Shown here: positions 17,843 through 27,600 of the stretch, piece by piece | Position numbering within the stretch: the first letter of the stretch is position 1 | Layout: each line of letters starts with the position of its first letter | Assembly (NCBI GenBank): GCA_026418695.1 | Contig: JAOAAU010000010.1 | Span: forward strand, 1-55,235 | Origin: Clostridia bacterium | Lineage (GTDB): Bacteria; Bacillota; Clostridia; Acetivibrionales; JAFADI01 | Reading direction: 5' to 3' | DNA length: 55,235 nt | The notes under the pieces: model-generated | The model's input: only the letters and a program-made list of their open reading frames with translations | Told to the model about the DNA's origin: nothing | Database searches by the model: none | Made by a program: the position numbers and the translations under genes

Positions 17843-17877
17843 AATAGTGGTGTTTTATGCTACCACTATTATTTTAG
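17836..17877 (+). promoter_or_regulatory. 16-bp inverted repeat at the ddh promoter
   Basis: Arms CTAAAATAATAGTGGT (17836-17851) and ACCACTATTATTTTAG (17862-17877) are fully complementary, with a 10-nt loop. The left arm covers the -10 box. It could be an operator, for example for the adjacent TrmB-like regulator. It could also be a 5' RNA hairpin or a terminator of the regulator gene, since TTTT follows within 4 nt. Confidence 0.75.
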
Positions 17878-17963
17878 TTTTGATGGATTATCAAGATGAA
17901 AAGTTGCAAAGCATAAAGAACAACACGATGATGTGTGAAGTTATCCAAAGGAGGATGAGAAGA

Positions 17964-18953
17964 ATGAGCAAGATCAGGATTGGAATCGTAGGTTATGGCA
18001 ATATCGGCAGGGGTGTTGAATGTGCTATCAAGCAAAACCCGGACACGGAACTGGTTGCGGTATTTACCAGAAGAGCTCCCGAGAGCCTTAAAATCAATAC
18101 ACCCGGTGCAAAAGTGGTTTCGATGGAGGATGCAGAAAAATTCAAAAATGACATTGATGTCATGATTCTTTGCGGTGGCTCCGCAACAGACCTTCCGGAA
18201 CAAGGACCTCAGTTTGCCGCAATGTTCAATGCAGTAGACAGCTTTGATACCCATGCAAAAATTCCAGAGTATTTTGAAAAAGTAGATAATGCTGCAAAAA
18301 CAGCAGGAAAAATAAGTGTAATCTCTGTAGGTTGGGATCCTGGACTTTTTTCCATGATTCGAATGATGTCCGGTGCCATCCTTCCCGAAGGCAAGGACTA
18401 TACTTTTTGGGGCAAAGGTGTGAGCCAGGGACACTCGGATGCCATAAGAAGAGTTCTTGGCGTAAAAAATGCAATTCAATACACGATACCTATCGAAAAT
18501 GCGGTTGAAAAAGTAAGAAATGGGCAAAATCCAGAATTGACCACAAGGCAAAAACATTTGCGAGAATGTTTTGTAGTAGCGGCTGAAAATGCAGATAAAG
18601 CAAAAATTGAAGCAGAGATTAAGAACATGCCCAATTATTTTGCCGATTATGATACAGTAGTGCACTTTGTTACAGAAGATGAATTAAAACAGAACCATTC
18701 CAAGATGCCTCATGGCGGGTTTGTTTTCAGAAGCGGTGTTACGGGGGATGAAAATAAGAATAATCATATCATTGAATTCTCTTTGAAGTTGGACAGCAAT
18801 CCTGAGTTTACAGCGAATGTGCTTGTGGCTTATGCCAGAGCAACATATCGGCTGAATAAGGAAGGGAATGCGGGAGCAAAGACCGTGTTTGATGTACCCC
18901 TTTCGTACTTGTCTTCAAAAAGCCAAAGCGAACTGATCAAAGATTTGCTATAA
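17964..18953 (+). CDS. ddh: meso-diaminopimelate dehydrogenase
   Basis: A 329-residue NADP-dependent dehydrogenase, the usual length of Ddh. The N-terminal Rossmann motif GIVGYGNIGRGVE is followed by VAVFTRRAPE. Substrate-domain hallmarks include ISVGWDPGLFSM, GKGVSQGHSDAIRRV, and MPHGGFVFRSG near the C-terminal third. It makes meso-DAP in one step from tetrahydrodipicolinate, NADPH and ammonia, feeding lysine and peptidoglycan synthesis. AAAGGAGG at 17947-17954 gives ATG 17964 a 9-nt spacing; upstream in-frame starts from 17847 lie inside the inverted repeat. Confidence 0.95.
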   Translation: MSKIRIGIVGYGNIGRGVECAIKQNPDTELVAVFTRRAPESLKINTPGAKVVSMEDAEKFKNDIDVMILCGGSATDLPEQGPQFAAMFNAVDSFDTHAKIPEYFEKVDNAAKTAGKISVISVGWDPGLFSMIRMMSGAILPEGKDYTFWGKGVSQGHSDAIRRVLGVKNAIQYTIPIENAVEKVRNGQNPELTTRQKHLRECFVVAAENADKAKIEAEIKNMPNYFADYDTVVHFVTEDELKQNHSKMPHGGFVFRSGVTGDENKNNHIIEFSLKLDSNPEFTANVLVAYARATYRLNKEGNAGAKTVFDVPLSYLSSKSQSELIKDLL

Positions 18954-19295
18954 AACTTGTAATGTGCCTTTAGCTTGATGGAAGCATCTCCTGCAGGGAT
19001 CACTTTCTTGCAGTTGGATTTGTATTATAGATAACCATAAAGAAGAATTTTATTATATTAGGGGTAAATGAATTATAATTATAATTCATTTACCCTTATA
19101 TTATATACGGCCTTTTAAACATATTTTTTCACCAGTCAATATGTCCCTCTTACAATTCATTTTGACCCTTGTGCATCGCTGTTGGATACATCCGCCCGAT
19201 GAATGCAGTATAGTTGTTTCAATACTAAAATGTTGAGGATCAGATAAGAACCAACTATTACTTTTACAAAAAAATAGATCTGTGAGGTGTTACGA
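18954..19295. other. intergenic region with a long palindrome
   Basis: About 340 bases without a gene. It holds the palindromic terminator at 19059-19098. The rest is AT-rich with no clear promoter motif for the acyltransferase gene. Confidence 0.4.
19059..19098. terminator. long palindromic hairpin after ddh
   Basis: GGGTAAATGAATTATAA and its exact complement abut without a loop (19062-19095), with the outer pairs continuing to 19059/19098. It is followed by an AT-rich run. This is probably a transcription terminator, possibly in both directions. A protein-binding palindrome is the alternative. Confidence 0.6.
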
Positions 19296-20426
19296 GTGGG
19301 TAAGAGGTTAGGCAGGTATGTTTACATTGATAACCTGAGGCTTTTCATCATTATTCTAGTGGTTATTCAGCACTTCGGTGTAACCTACAGCGGGTTTGGT
19401 AGCTGGTATTATAAGGAGGGGGGGAATCTCGATATATTCTCAAACATTGTTTTTGGATATTCTATGTCCTATACACAAGGTTTCTTTATGGGGATACTTT
19501 TTCTGATTTCCGGATTTTTTGTACCAGGTTCCTATGACAAAAAAGGTTTTAAAGATTTTATGAAAGGAAGATTTGTAAGGCTTGGGATTCCGACACTTAT
19601 ATTTATGCTTGTTGTGGAACCGTTAACAAACTACTTCTTACTAGGTTTCAAATGGTCTGAACCTAAGCCTGCGTTTTTAATGTATTACTGGAGATATTTG
19701 AAGAGCTTTGAGTTTATTGGACACTCAGGGCCCCTTTGGTTTGCATTTGCCCTACTGGTATTTTCAGGCCTCTATGCACTGATTCGAGTTATAAACGGAA
19801 CAGCAGTACAAAAAACACATCAAAAAGAGATAAGAGCATCCAACATATTTTTTCTTATTCTATTGATCTCTATGGGAGCTTTCCTGATTCGACTCGTTCA
19901 GCCCATTGGTACAAATATTTTAAATATGCAGCTATGCTACTTTTCTCAATACATTATTTTGTTTATTACAGGTATATATGCTTATAGGAACGATTGGCTT
20001 ACCAGTATAGAAAAACGTGCTGGACTAAAATGGATAATGGCAACACTATCAGGAGGATTTATACCTTGGATGATCATAATGGTTGCAGGAGGAGTAGATA
20101 TTTATGGTGGAGGATTGAACTGGCAGAGTGCTTCGTTTGCTTTATGGGAGTCATGTATTTGCGTATGTACAGCAGTAGGGTTATTTGCATTTTTTAGTCA
20201 AAAACTCAATTATCAGAATACACTGACAGAGGTTCTCTCAGATAATTCCTTTACGGTTTATGTATTTCACACTCCGATCATTGTTGGCCTTTCTCTGATT
20301 TTGAAGGATATAGTGTTGCCACCCCTGGCAAAATGCTTATTGTTGTGTATGATCGGTATTCCAGTGTGTTTTTCAGCTGCTCATTTTGTGATCAGTCGAA
20401 TTCCGGTATTAAATAGGGTTTTATAA
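19296..20426 (+). CDS. acyltransferase 3 family membrane protein
   Basis: A 376-residue polytopic protein with about ten membrane helices. The start region YIDNLRLFIIILVVIQHFG carries the conserved N-terminal R and H of acyltransferase-3 (OafA/WecH) proteins, and GILFLISGFFVPGSYDKKGFKDFMKGRFVRLGIPT-type segments follow. Such proteins move acetyl or other acyl groups onto extracytoplasmic sugars or lipids. GAGGTG at 19284-19289 favours GTG 19296; GTG 19287 is the longer alternative. It is a single gene, and its acceptor is unknown. Confidence 0.85.
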   Translation: MGKRLGRYVYIDNLRLFIIILVVIQHFGVTYSGFGSWYYKEGGNLDIFSNIVFGYSMSYTQGFFMGILFLISGFFVPGSYDKKGFKDFMKGRFVRLGIPTLIFMLVVEPLTNYFLLGFKWSEPKPAFLMYYWRYLKSFEFIGHSGPLWFAFALLVFSGLYALIRVINGTAVQKTHQKEIRASNIFFLILLISMGAFLIRLVQPIGTNILNMQLCYFSQYIILFITGIYAYRNDWLTSIEKRAGLKWIMATLSGGFIPWMIIMVAGGVDIYGGGLNWQSASFALWESCICVCTAVGLFAFFSQKLNYQNTLTEVLSDNSFTVYVFHTPIIVGLSLILKDIVLPPLAKCLLLCMIGIPVCFSAAHFVISRIPVLNRVL

Positions 20427-20699
20427 GTGGGAGGTAGCAATACACAAATCACTCTGCTGAGATGCTTTTAGGATACAATTGCTTCAGCGTGCTGGTATGG
20501 GTTATAGACTAAGTGTTTCAAGGTATTATTGTCCCTTTCAGGCGATAGGGTAAAATCATGAACACAGGAGACTTGCTGGCAGAATAGCTTTGGTATTTTT
20601 CTTTACGGGCAAAGTGGTTTAGAATATAATTTAGGTATATTTATACAAACATTGTTATTTTATCAAAAAAAGTATCGAGTGATTTTGTGAGTGTATGAG

Positions 20700-21245
20700 A
20701 TGAAGATAGGACTATGCTGCTCAGACAATTTAAAGCGAGTAATCCTGGAACTAATGTCGGCAAGAAATTTTCTTGTGGATAATCAAACGGAATTTGTTAT
20801 TGTTGAGTCAGGATGTGAGATCCCGAGAGGGAAAGTTGCGATTCTGTTTGAGGTAGGAAATCTTGCAAGCCTGATCGAGCTTCTCGATCGACTTTCAAAA
20901 GGGGGAGAAGAAGCGGGTAACGCCATCATTGGAAAGCTGGATGAGAAATATGAACGGATCCCACTGAATCAGGTTTACTTCTATGAGGGGCGTGGGAATA
21001 ATGTTTTTTGTATTACGTCAGAGGGAGAGTATAGGGTTAAGGAAAAGCTTTATGAGTTAGAGGAAAAGCTACCTCAACATAGATTTATCAGAGTCAGCAA
21101 GTCTTTTATTGTGAACATCACAAATGTTAAGGAAATCATTCCATGGTTTGGAAGACGACTTATTCTTAGATTCAATGATCAAAAAAAGGAAATTGAGGTT
21201 TCTAAAAACTATGTAAAAAGCTTCAAGGAATTTTTGGGAATATGA
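20700..21245 (+). CDS. LytTR family DNA-binding protein
   Basis: A 181-residue regulator without a receiver domain. The C-terminal LytTR domain covers about residues 84-181: ERIPLNQVYFYEGRGN, the RFIRVSKSFIVNITNVKEI core and the RLILRFNDQKKEIEVSKNYVKSFKEFLG end are all typical. The first 80 residues form a small unassigned domain. The start is weakly marked; GTG 20691 would add three residues. The adjacent membrane protein gene, 7 nt downstream, suggests a LytTR/membrane-partner pair in which the membrane protein holds or inhibits the regulator. Confidence 0.85.
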   Translation: MKIGLCCSDNLKRVILELMSARNFLVDNQTEFVIVESGCEIPRGKVAILFEVGNLASLIELLDRLSKGGEEAGNAIIGKLDEKYERIPLNQVYFYEGRGNNVFCITSEGEYRVKEKLYELEEKLPQHRFIRVSKSFIVNITNVKEIIPWFGRRLILRFNDQKKEIEVSKNYVKSFKEFLGI

Positions 21246-21252
21246 GGTGAAT

Positions 21253-21693
21253 ATGAATAAACTGAACATATATATTCGCACTTGCTTTTATTCTTCATTG
21301 ATCGGGGCAGTTGTTGAAGTTGTAGTTGCCCTGGTCAGACAACAAAAATCCATCTTGTTATCTGACTTGTTTCGGAGTATGGCTACAGGCATGGCAATTG
21401 GATTGGTTTCACTGCTTTTTCAGCTCTACATATTTATGAAATTTAAGAAGAGTCCGGTTATAGGTTTCGTTTCCAATTTCCTTGTCGTAGCTGGTATCAT
21501 TGCTATTGAAGAAATCTTCTACCAAGTTCAATATTCAAGACTGCATATCAGATCAAACTGGATTGTATCCATCATTGTAGCAGAGACTCTGAGCTTTGTT
21601 CTTATTGCTGTATGGTACAAGCAAGCAAAGATATTCAACCAGCAGCTGGAGAAGAAAAAAAGTGCGATTACAGATGATGTACCAATATCATGA
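21253..21693 (+). CDS. four-helix membrane protein, DUF3021-like partner of LytTR
   Basis: A 146-residue protein with four predicted membrane helices (around residues 8-30, 44-64, 72-94 and 106-126) and a charged C-terminal tail ending KKKSAITDDVPIS. DUF3021 proteins are regularly encoded next to LytTR regulators in Bacillota; the assignment here rests on size, topology and context rather than a clear sequence motif. GAGG at 21244-21247 precedes ATG 21253. It is followed by a strong terminator. Confidence 0.6.
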   Translation: MNKLNIYIRTCFYSSLIGAVVEVVVALVRQQKSILLSDLFRSMATGMAIGLVSLLFQLYIFMKFKKSPVIGFVSNFLVVAGIIAIEEIFYQVQYSRLHIRSNWIVSIIVAETLSFVLIAVWYKQAKIFNQQLEKKKSAITDDVPIS

Positions 21694-21708
21694 ATTCCAG
21701 ACAAATTT

Positions 21709-21748
21709 AAAAGGATGAGGGGATATGAATTCCCCTCATCCTTTTAAT
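21709..21748 (+). terminator. intrinsic terminator between convergent units
   Basis: AAAAGGATGAGGGG pairs with CCCCTCATCCTTTT around TATGAATT. The flanking A and T runs make it suitable for both directions, and it lies between the LytTR pair and the end of ribU. Confidence 0.9.
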
Positions 21749-21788
21749 CAATGTTTATATCTCTTGATTAATAATAAAATGAATAGCT

Positions 21789-22352
21789 TTAGCCTTCCTT
21801 GACCGGGATCTGTGCTTCAACTCTTAAAACTTTACCGACCGCTTTGTATACAACCACTGTGATTACGGAGTTGGCAACGGACTTGATGAGGTTAAAAGGA
21901 AGAATTGCCGGTAAAATCATTGCCTTTACAGCGTCGTAGGGGACACCTAAAAACTTGGGTGTGATATACAGGTTCAGCGGAATCATGATCAGCGTCATGC
22001 AGAGAGATCCTACAGAAAGCGCAAGGATAGCTCCTTTATAGGTGCGGAATTTGTTATAGATCAATCCCGCAGCAATGACCATAGTTCCGGTCGCCACCAA
22101 ATGCATCAGGGCTCCGATCCACCCGCTTCCCGCACTGACGGTGGTTGCCTGGAAGATAGAAACGATGAGTGTAATGATAAAACCAGACCAGGGTCCATAG
22201 ATGAAAGCTCCGATAAGAGCCGGAACATCACCGGGCTCGTATTCGAGAAACGGAGCGGACGGAATCACGGGGAACCTGATTAAAAGCATAAGTACGATGG
22301 AGAGCGCAGCGAGCATCGCTAATTTCACCATTTTGTTAACGTTGGACTTCAT
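21789..22352 (-). CDS. ribU: riboflavin ECF transporter S component RibU
   Basis: A 187-residue membrane protein with about six helices. It has the RibU pattern: KLAMLAALSIVLMLLIRFPVIP near the N-terminus, FLEYEPGDVPALIGAFIYGPW, and GPWSGFIITLIVSIFQA. It binds riboflavin and works with a shared energy-coupling (EcfAAT) module encoded elsewhere. The FMN riboswitch in its leader confirms the flavin link. GGAGG sits 8-9 nt upstream of ATG 22352. Confidence 0.95.
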   Translation of the reverse strand: MKSNVNKMVKLAMLAALSIVLMLLIRFPVIPSAPFLEYEPGDVPALIGAFIYGPWSGFIITLIVSIFQATTVSAGSGWIGALMHLVATGTMVIAAGLIYNKFRTYKGAILALSVGSLCMTLIMIPLNLYITPKFLGVPYDAVKAMILPAILPFNLIKSVANSVITVVVYKAVGKVLRVEAQIPVKEG

Positions 22353-22537
22353 AAAATCAAACCTCCTATATAAATTTTCTGTTAGTCAGCGTAAAGCCGG
22401 GGTTTACCTTGCGTAAAGCACCTTCATGAGAACTTTTATAATGTATTCACGGAAAGAAGCAAAGGGCCCGAATTACAACTTTCCTAGGCAAAATGAGAAC
22501 CTTCCATCGAAGGACTCAAGAGAAACTATTGCCTACA

Positions 22538-22570
22538 AAATAAAAATTCCCTGAAATATAATCTCAGGGA
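22538..22570 (-). terminator. riboswitch-controlled intrinsic terminator
   Basis: On the minus strand, TCCCTGA and TCAGGGA (22548-22570) form a stem with a 9-nt loop, followed by ATTTTTATTTT. It lies 25 nt downstream of the FMN aptamer and about 190 nt before ribU, so it is the probable expression platform. Confidence 0.85.
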
Positions 22571-22594
22571 AAATAGTAGCTGTTCCATAGTTTT

Positions 22595-22719
22595 TATCTT
22601 CTGCCATCCAGACTTTACTGTCGGCCCCGGAATCACACCAGGTCAGCTTTCGCTCGCGGGCTAACGGACTGAATCCGCATTACCGCCGGTCGGGAATTAC
22701 ACCCTGCCCTGAAGATCAT
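22595..22719 (-). promoter_or_regulatory. FMN riboswitch (RFN element)
   Basis: Reading the minus strand, the aptamer contains the conserved RFN blocks GGGCAGGGTG, ATTCCCGACCGGCGGT, GTCCGTTAGCCCGCGAGC, GACCTGGTGTGATTCCGGGGCC and GACAGTAAAGTCTGGATG, closed by the pairing of ATCTTC (5') with GAAGAT (3'). FMN binding should favour the downstream terminator and lower RibU expression. Confidence 0.97.
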
Positions 22720-22736
22720 ATTCATTTTTCAATATT

Positions 22737-22765
22737 ATCCTAGCACAGCCTAAAGGGTGTGTCAA
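22737..22765 (-). promoter_or_regulatory. sigma-A promoter of the riboswitch-ribU transcript
   Basis: On the minus strand, TTGACA (22765-22760), a 17-nt spacer and TAGGAT (22742-22737). It begins the RFN leader about 15 nt downstream. Confidence 0.7.
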
Positions 22766-22794
22766 GAGCTAGGTTTTGCTCAAACATCCCTTTT

Positions 22795-23292
22795 TCATTC
22801 ATGAAAAGGGCAACTTGTACGCTCATGGCCAGGGTAGGAGTCCAAAACTTTGTTGCCGAGTTTATACAACCTTGGGTAGATAGAGAGGAACTCTGTTTTT
22901 TCATCAGGTGCAAGGGCGGATAGAACTTTCTCCAAAACGATTTCAATATTCACCATGGTTTCTTCCATGTATTTTTTACCTTCCGGGGTAAGATCAATCA
23001 TAATGACCCTGCGATCCTTGGTTGAAGGTGTTCTTGAAACAAACCCCTTGTTGCACAATTCATCAATCAAAACGGTCATATTGGGCTTTGCTACCCTCAT
23101 CTGATCTGCAACGCTTGAAATGGGCTGCTGCCCTTGCTCACTGAGTTTCAGGAGAATTCCGAGCTGCAGCGGCGTGGCATTCTTTGTAGTCATATCCATT
23201 AACAGATCCGCAAATCTGAATACCATCTTTGGAAAGTTAAACAGCGCTTCGCTTCTTTCCGAATTGCTTTTTGAAATATTGCCACTACACAT
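22795..23292 (-). CDS. MarR family transcriptional regulator
   Basis: A 165-residue winged-helix regulator: TPLQLGILLKLSEQGQQPISSVADQMRVAKPNMTVLIDELCNKGFV holds the recognition helix region and STKDRRVIMIDLTPEGKKYMEE the wing. AGGAG at 23302-23306 is 9 nt from ATG 23292; TTG 23301 would sit on that site. It lies 136 nt downstream of the efflux fusion-protein gene in the same direction and is its probable regulator, either co-transcribed or from its own promoter. Confidence 0.92.
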   Translation of the reverse strand: MCSGNISKSNSERSEALFNFPKMVFRFADLLMDMTTKNATPLQLGILLKLSEQGQQPISSVADQMRVAKPNMTVLIDELCNKGFVSRTPSTKDRRVIMIDLTPEGKKYMEETMVNIEIVLEKVLSALAPDEKTEFLSIYPRLYKLGNKVLDSYPGHERTSCPFHE

Positions 23293-23428
23293 TGCATACA
23301 ACTCCTATCAACTTTTGTAAGTGTTTTTTTGAATGTAGCACAAACGATCGGTGATTCATCCGGGTAACATAATTATTCTACCACAAATTTTTTACAAATT
23401 GTGAACAAAAAAGCAGATTAAATTTAAA

Positions 23429-24661
23429 TTAAACTTTGATTTTGTCCCCATCGTTTAAAAAGCTCTGACCTTCGATCACGATTTCTGCACCCTCGGAGAT
23501 GGAATCAAGAACTTCGGTGAATTTTTCGTCGGAGATTCCGGTCTTGATGGCCTTCTTTCTGGCAACTCCCTTTTCATTGATAAAGACGTATTCCACACCG
23601 TCTTCAACAAGGATGGCCTGGTTGGGAACAGTGAGCACACCGGATTTTTTGGCAAGATTGAAGCTGATTTCTGCGATCAGGCCTTGTTTTAAGGTTTGAT
23701 GCTCATTCCCTAATCTGATTTTTACAGTATACAATCCGCTTTTGGCATCGGCAGCAGGGGAGATTGCAAAGATTTCTCCCTTCTTTTCCAATGCAAGAAG
23801 ATTGATCCTTACATCGACTGTATCACCCTTTCTAACTTGGAGCGCGGTTTTCGCTGGAACTTCAAGCTCTGCTTCCATATAAGAATTATCCACCACTGCG
23901 AAGGCAGGGGCTCCGGCAGAGATCATTTCCCCTGCGTCAATATTTTTCATGGAGACAACTCCGTCAATCGGTGACTTGATTTCTGAATTGTCGAGTTGAA
24001 GATTGGATAACTCTACAGCAGCTTTGGCGCTTCCCAGCTGGGCTTCGGACAAACTTACACTCTGTGGCGCTCCTGAGCTTTCCAGAATCTTGAGGCTCTC
24101 ATTTGCTCTATCAAGGTTGAGCTTTGCATTGTTAAATCCCATCTCCACATCTTCCATCTGTTTCTTTGAGACTGCACCGCTTTCATAAAGAGTCTTGTAG
24201 CGATCCAAAAGATTTTTTGCATCATTAAACTGGAGCTTCGCACTTTCAAACTTTTGCTTTGCCTCCAGCTTTTGCGAAGAGGTGGCAAAATCCCGCGTAT
24301 AACTAAGGTTTGCCTGAGCCTGGCCAAGACTGGACTGGCTTTGAAGCTGCTGGGCCTTAATCTCATTGTTGTCGAGGGAGAAAAGCAAATCACCCTTTTT
24401 AACGGTGTCTCCGATTTCATATTTTACAGCGGCCACTTTTCCTGATAATTTTGAGGAAATCAAAATTTCCTGGGCAGCTTTGAGCTTTCCGGCGTACGCT
24501 TCGCTTTGCGCCATATCCACTTTTTGAACAGCCAGGGTCTTGACTTTTTTAACGGGCGTTTCTGCGGACAGCTTGCTGCAGCCGGAAGTAAACACCAGCA
24601 TCATTGCAAGAAAGACCGCTGCACTTGTATTTGAAAAAATTCTATTAAATCTCAACTTCAT
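23429..24661 (-). CDS. RND efflux periplasmic-adaptor type lipoprotein (membrane fusion protein)
   Basis: A 410-residue HlyD/AcrA-type adaptor. A lipoprotein signal ends FTSGC with Cys28. Two half-lipoyl segments flank a long coiled-coil hairpin (about residues 90-190, rich in Gln, Ala, Leu and Lys). The beta-barrel region and the C-terminal VPNQAILVEDGVEYVFINEKGVARKK part follow. In a Gram-positive cell it would be anchored on the outer face of the membrane next to the pump. ATG 24661 has GGAGGT 7 nt upstream, and the gene overlaps the 3' end of the RND gene by 17 nt, so translation is coupled. Confidence 0.93.
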   Translation of the reverse strand: MKLRFNRIFSNTSAAVFLAMMLVFTSGCSKLSAETPVKKVKTLAVQKVDMAQSEAYAGKLKAAQEILISSKLSGKVAAVKYEIGDTVKKGDLLFSLDNNEIKAQQLQSQSSLGQAQANLSYTRDFATSSQKLEAKQKFESAKLQFNDAKNLLDRYKTLYESGAVSKKQMEDVEMGFNNAKLNLDRANESLKILESSGAPQSVSLSEAQLGSAKAAVELSNLQLDNSEIKSPIDGVVSMKNIDAGEMISAGAPAFAVVDNSYMEAELEVPAKTALQVRKGDTVDVRINLLALEKKGEIFAISPAADAKSGLYTVKIRLGNEHQTLKQGLIAEISFNLAKKSGVLTVPNQAILVEDGVEYVFINEKGVARKKAIKTGISDEKFTEVLDSISEGAEIVIEGQSFLNDGDKIKV

Positions 24662-27600
24662 AAGTTCCGACCTCCTCTTTTTCCTTACCTTTGAATATCT
24701 TAACAACTTTGGTCCTCAATTGCTTGAACCAAACGGTTCTAAAGTCTTCTATCAATGTATAGGCAACGGGGATGACCACCGGGGACAGAAGCGTGGAAGA
24801 GATTAACCCTCCTACGAGGACTACGGCCATACCGGCCTTGACTTCGGCACCGTCTCCCATGGCTAAGGCAGCAGGAAACATGCCGGAAATCATTGCCATG
24901 GAAGTCATCAGGATGGGGCGAAGTCGTGTCGTACCTGCTTTGATCAAAGCTTCCTTTAAGTTCAATCCCTGTTTCATCAAAGTGTTGGTATAGTCTATGA
25001 GCAAAGTACTGCCCTTGGCTACAAGGGCGTCCAGCATGATAATTCCGATCATGGAGGTAAGGTTTAATGAATTGCGGGTAATTGCCAAGCCGACCAGGCC
25101 TCCAATGATCCCTAACGGCGGAGACAGGAGCCTGATCACAGGGGTTAGGAAGGACTCATACAGCAGAACCAGGATCATATAAATCAAAGCCAGGGAGGCA
25201 ACCAATACCATCACCAGAGAAGAAAACGACTCGGACATGTTGCTCTGTTCTCCGCCCTTTTTGATTTCATAGCCGATAGGCATTTCCAGGTTTTTCAGTT
25301 TAGCGTCAATATCACTTGTGACATCTCCCAGCGGTCTGCCCTGCAAGTTGGCCATAACACTTACTGCGGCCTGCCTGTCAATTCTTTCTGTTTCCTGTGT
25401 GCTGGAGGTCAGTTCGATGGTGGCTATCTGAGAAAGGGAAACCAGGTTCCCATTGGCAGCAGGCACCTTGATTCCGCCGATTTTATCGGAAGTATTGACC
25501 TGATCTCCTGTGTATTTGACCATCACATCAAATTCATCGCCGTTCTTTCGGAAGACCCCGGCCTTGGCGCCACCGACAGACGCTCTGAGTGCCATGGAGA
25601 TGTCGCTGGTCAATACGCCGAAGCTGGCTGCCTCCAAACGATTGATCTTTATACTGATTTCCTTTTTAACAGTCGCTGCTGAGTTTTCAACATCCGTTGT
25701 TCCGGGAACCGATTTGACGATTTCCTCAACCTTTTTTGACAGGGCTTTCACGATATCTCTATTACTGCCTTTAACGCGCAAGTCAATAGGCTTTCTCCCA
25801 TCACTGGGTGCAATGCTGGGCTGAATGATGAAACCTTGAATTCCGGGGATTTCCCTGACGAATTCCCTGAGTTCGTTGGCCATACGATCCTGAGATTTTT
25901 TCCTTTTCCCCTTGTCGACCAGATTAATGGAGATATAGCCTCTGTTTTCACGGTTATCATATCCGCTGATGGCGTAGAAGTCTTTGACTTCGGGAAGCTC
26001 CCTCAGGTGTTTTTCGACGGCTTTGACTTTTTCATCCGTTTGAGAAAGCTTTGCACCAGTACCCAGAGTGATATCAACAATCAGTTTTCCCTGATCACTG
26101 GCGGGAAGAAACTCGGTACCGATCACACGCAGAGGAATTAAGGAGATACTGAGGACGATCAGTGCCAAAACAAGTCCGATAACCTTCAGCCTGTTGTTCA
26201 GAGCCCAGATTAGAATTCTGCTATAATATTGAATGATTTTTCCGAAGAAACCTGTTTCATGATCTTCCGCATGTTCCGAGCCGGAAGCATTTTCGCTTTT
26301 TAACAGCCTGGAAGCCAGCATGGGAGTGAGAGTGAATGAAACCACCAGGGAAAACAGTGTCGCGCATGCAACCGTCAATCCGAATTCCTTGAAAAAACGA
26401 CCTACCAGGCCGGACATAAAAGCGATTGGAGTGAAAACTACTACGTCGCATAAAGTAATGGCGATGGCAGCCATTCCGATTTCTGATCGTGCTTCTACCG
26501 CTGCAATTAGAGGATTTTTTCCCATCTTGAGGTGACGTTCAATATTTTCGAGAACAACAATGGAATCATCCACAAGGATTCCAATACAGATGGATAACGC
26601 AAGGAGCGTCAGGATGTTCATGGTGAATCCCAATACATACATCATAAAGAAAGTTGCAGCCAGTGAAGCCGGAATGGAAACTAAAACAATCAGAGATGTC
26701 TTCACTTTTCTTAAAAACAGGAACATGATGACGGCGGTGATGATGATTCCAAGTACGATATCTCTCTGAATTTCCTCAATGGAAGAAATAATAAATTCAG
26801 TGCTGTCACTGACGATCTCGAGTTTCACGGCTTTAGGAAACTTTTGCTTCAGCTTCTCCAATTCCTTTTTCACATGTTCTCCGACTTCAACGATGTTGGC
26901 GTCACTCTGCTTTTGAACATAAAGGCCTACTGCGGGTTTTGCAACAACCCGTACAAGCTTTTTGTCTTCAGGATAATCGTATTTCACAGTGCCAAGATCA
27001 CTCAATCGTATCCACTTACCGGGTAAAGCCAAGGGGATTCGTAAGTTTTCAAAGTCCTTGGTGTTGTCAAACTCACCTTTAAGTCTTACAGCCTGCTTTT
27101 CATTCTCCTGCTTGATATCCCCTGCGGGCATATTCATGTTTTCTGACTGAAGCCGTCCCAGGACGGTTCCTATACTGATCCCGTAAAGCTCCATGGCGTT
27201 TTTATCCAGCTCAATGGTGACTTCCTTTTTTTTCGAGCCTTCCAGGCTGATGTTTCCGACTCCTTCAAGTCTTTGAAGATCTTTCTTAAGGTTCTCCGCC
27301 TGTGAAAAGATCTCATCCTCCGATACTTCTCCCGATAGGGTAACCAGCATGATGGGTTCAGCGCCGTTATCTATCTTCTGAATAATTGGTTTGTCTGCAT
27401 CTTTGGGAAGATCTCCCGTAATGGCATCCAGAGATTTTTGCACATCAAGAACAGCAGTATTCATGTTCGTTGAAAGAGTAAAACGGACCAGAGTGAAACC
27501 AAAGCCTTCTCCTGAATTTGAGCGGATTGTATCAATTCCGCTGATGGAGGAGAGTGCGTCTTCGATGGGTTTAACAACCTGCTTCTCTATTTCCTCTGCT

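Noticed and set aside
17847..17963. N-terminal extension of ddh
   Set aside because: It begins within the inverted repeat at the promoter, and the AAAGGAGG site places the start at 17964.
17874..18665. 263-codon antisense frame over ddh
   Set aside because: Cys/Phe/His-rich shadow of the reading frame of ddh, with no ribosome binding site.
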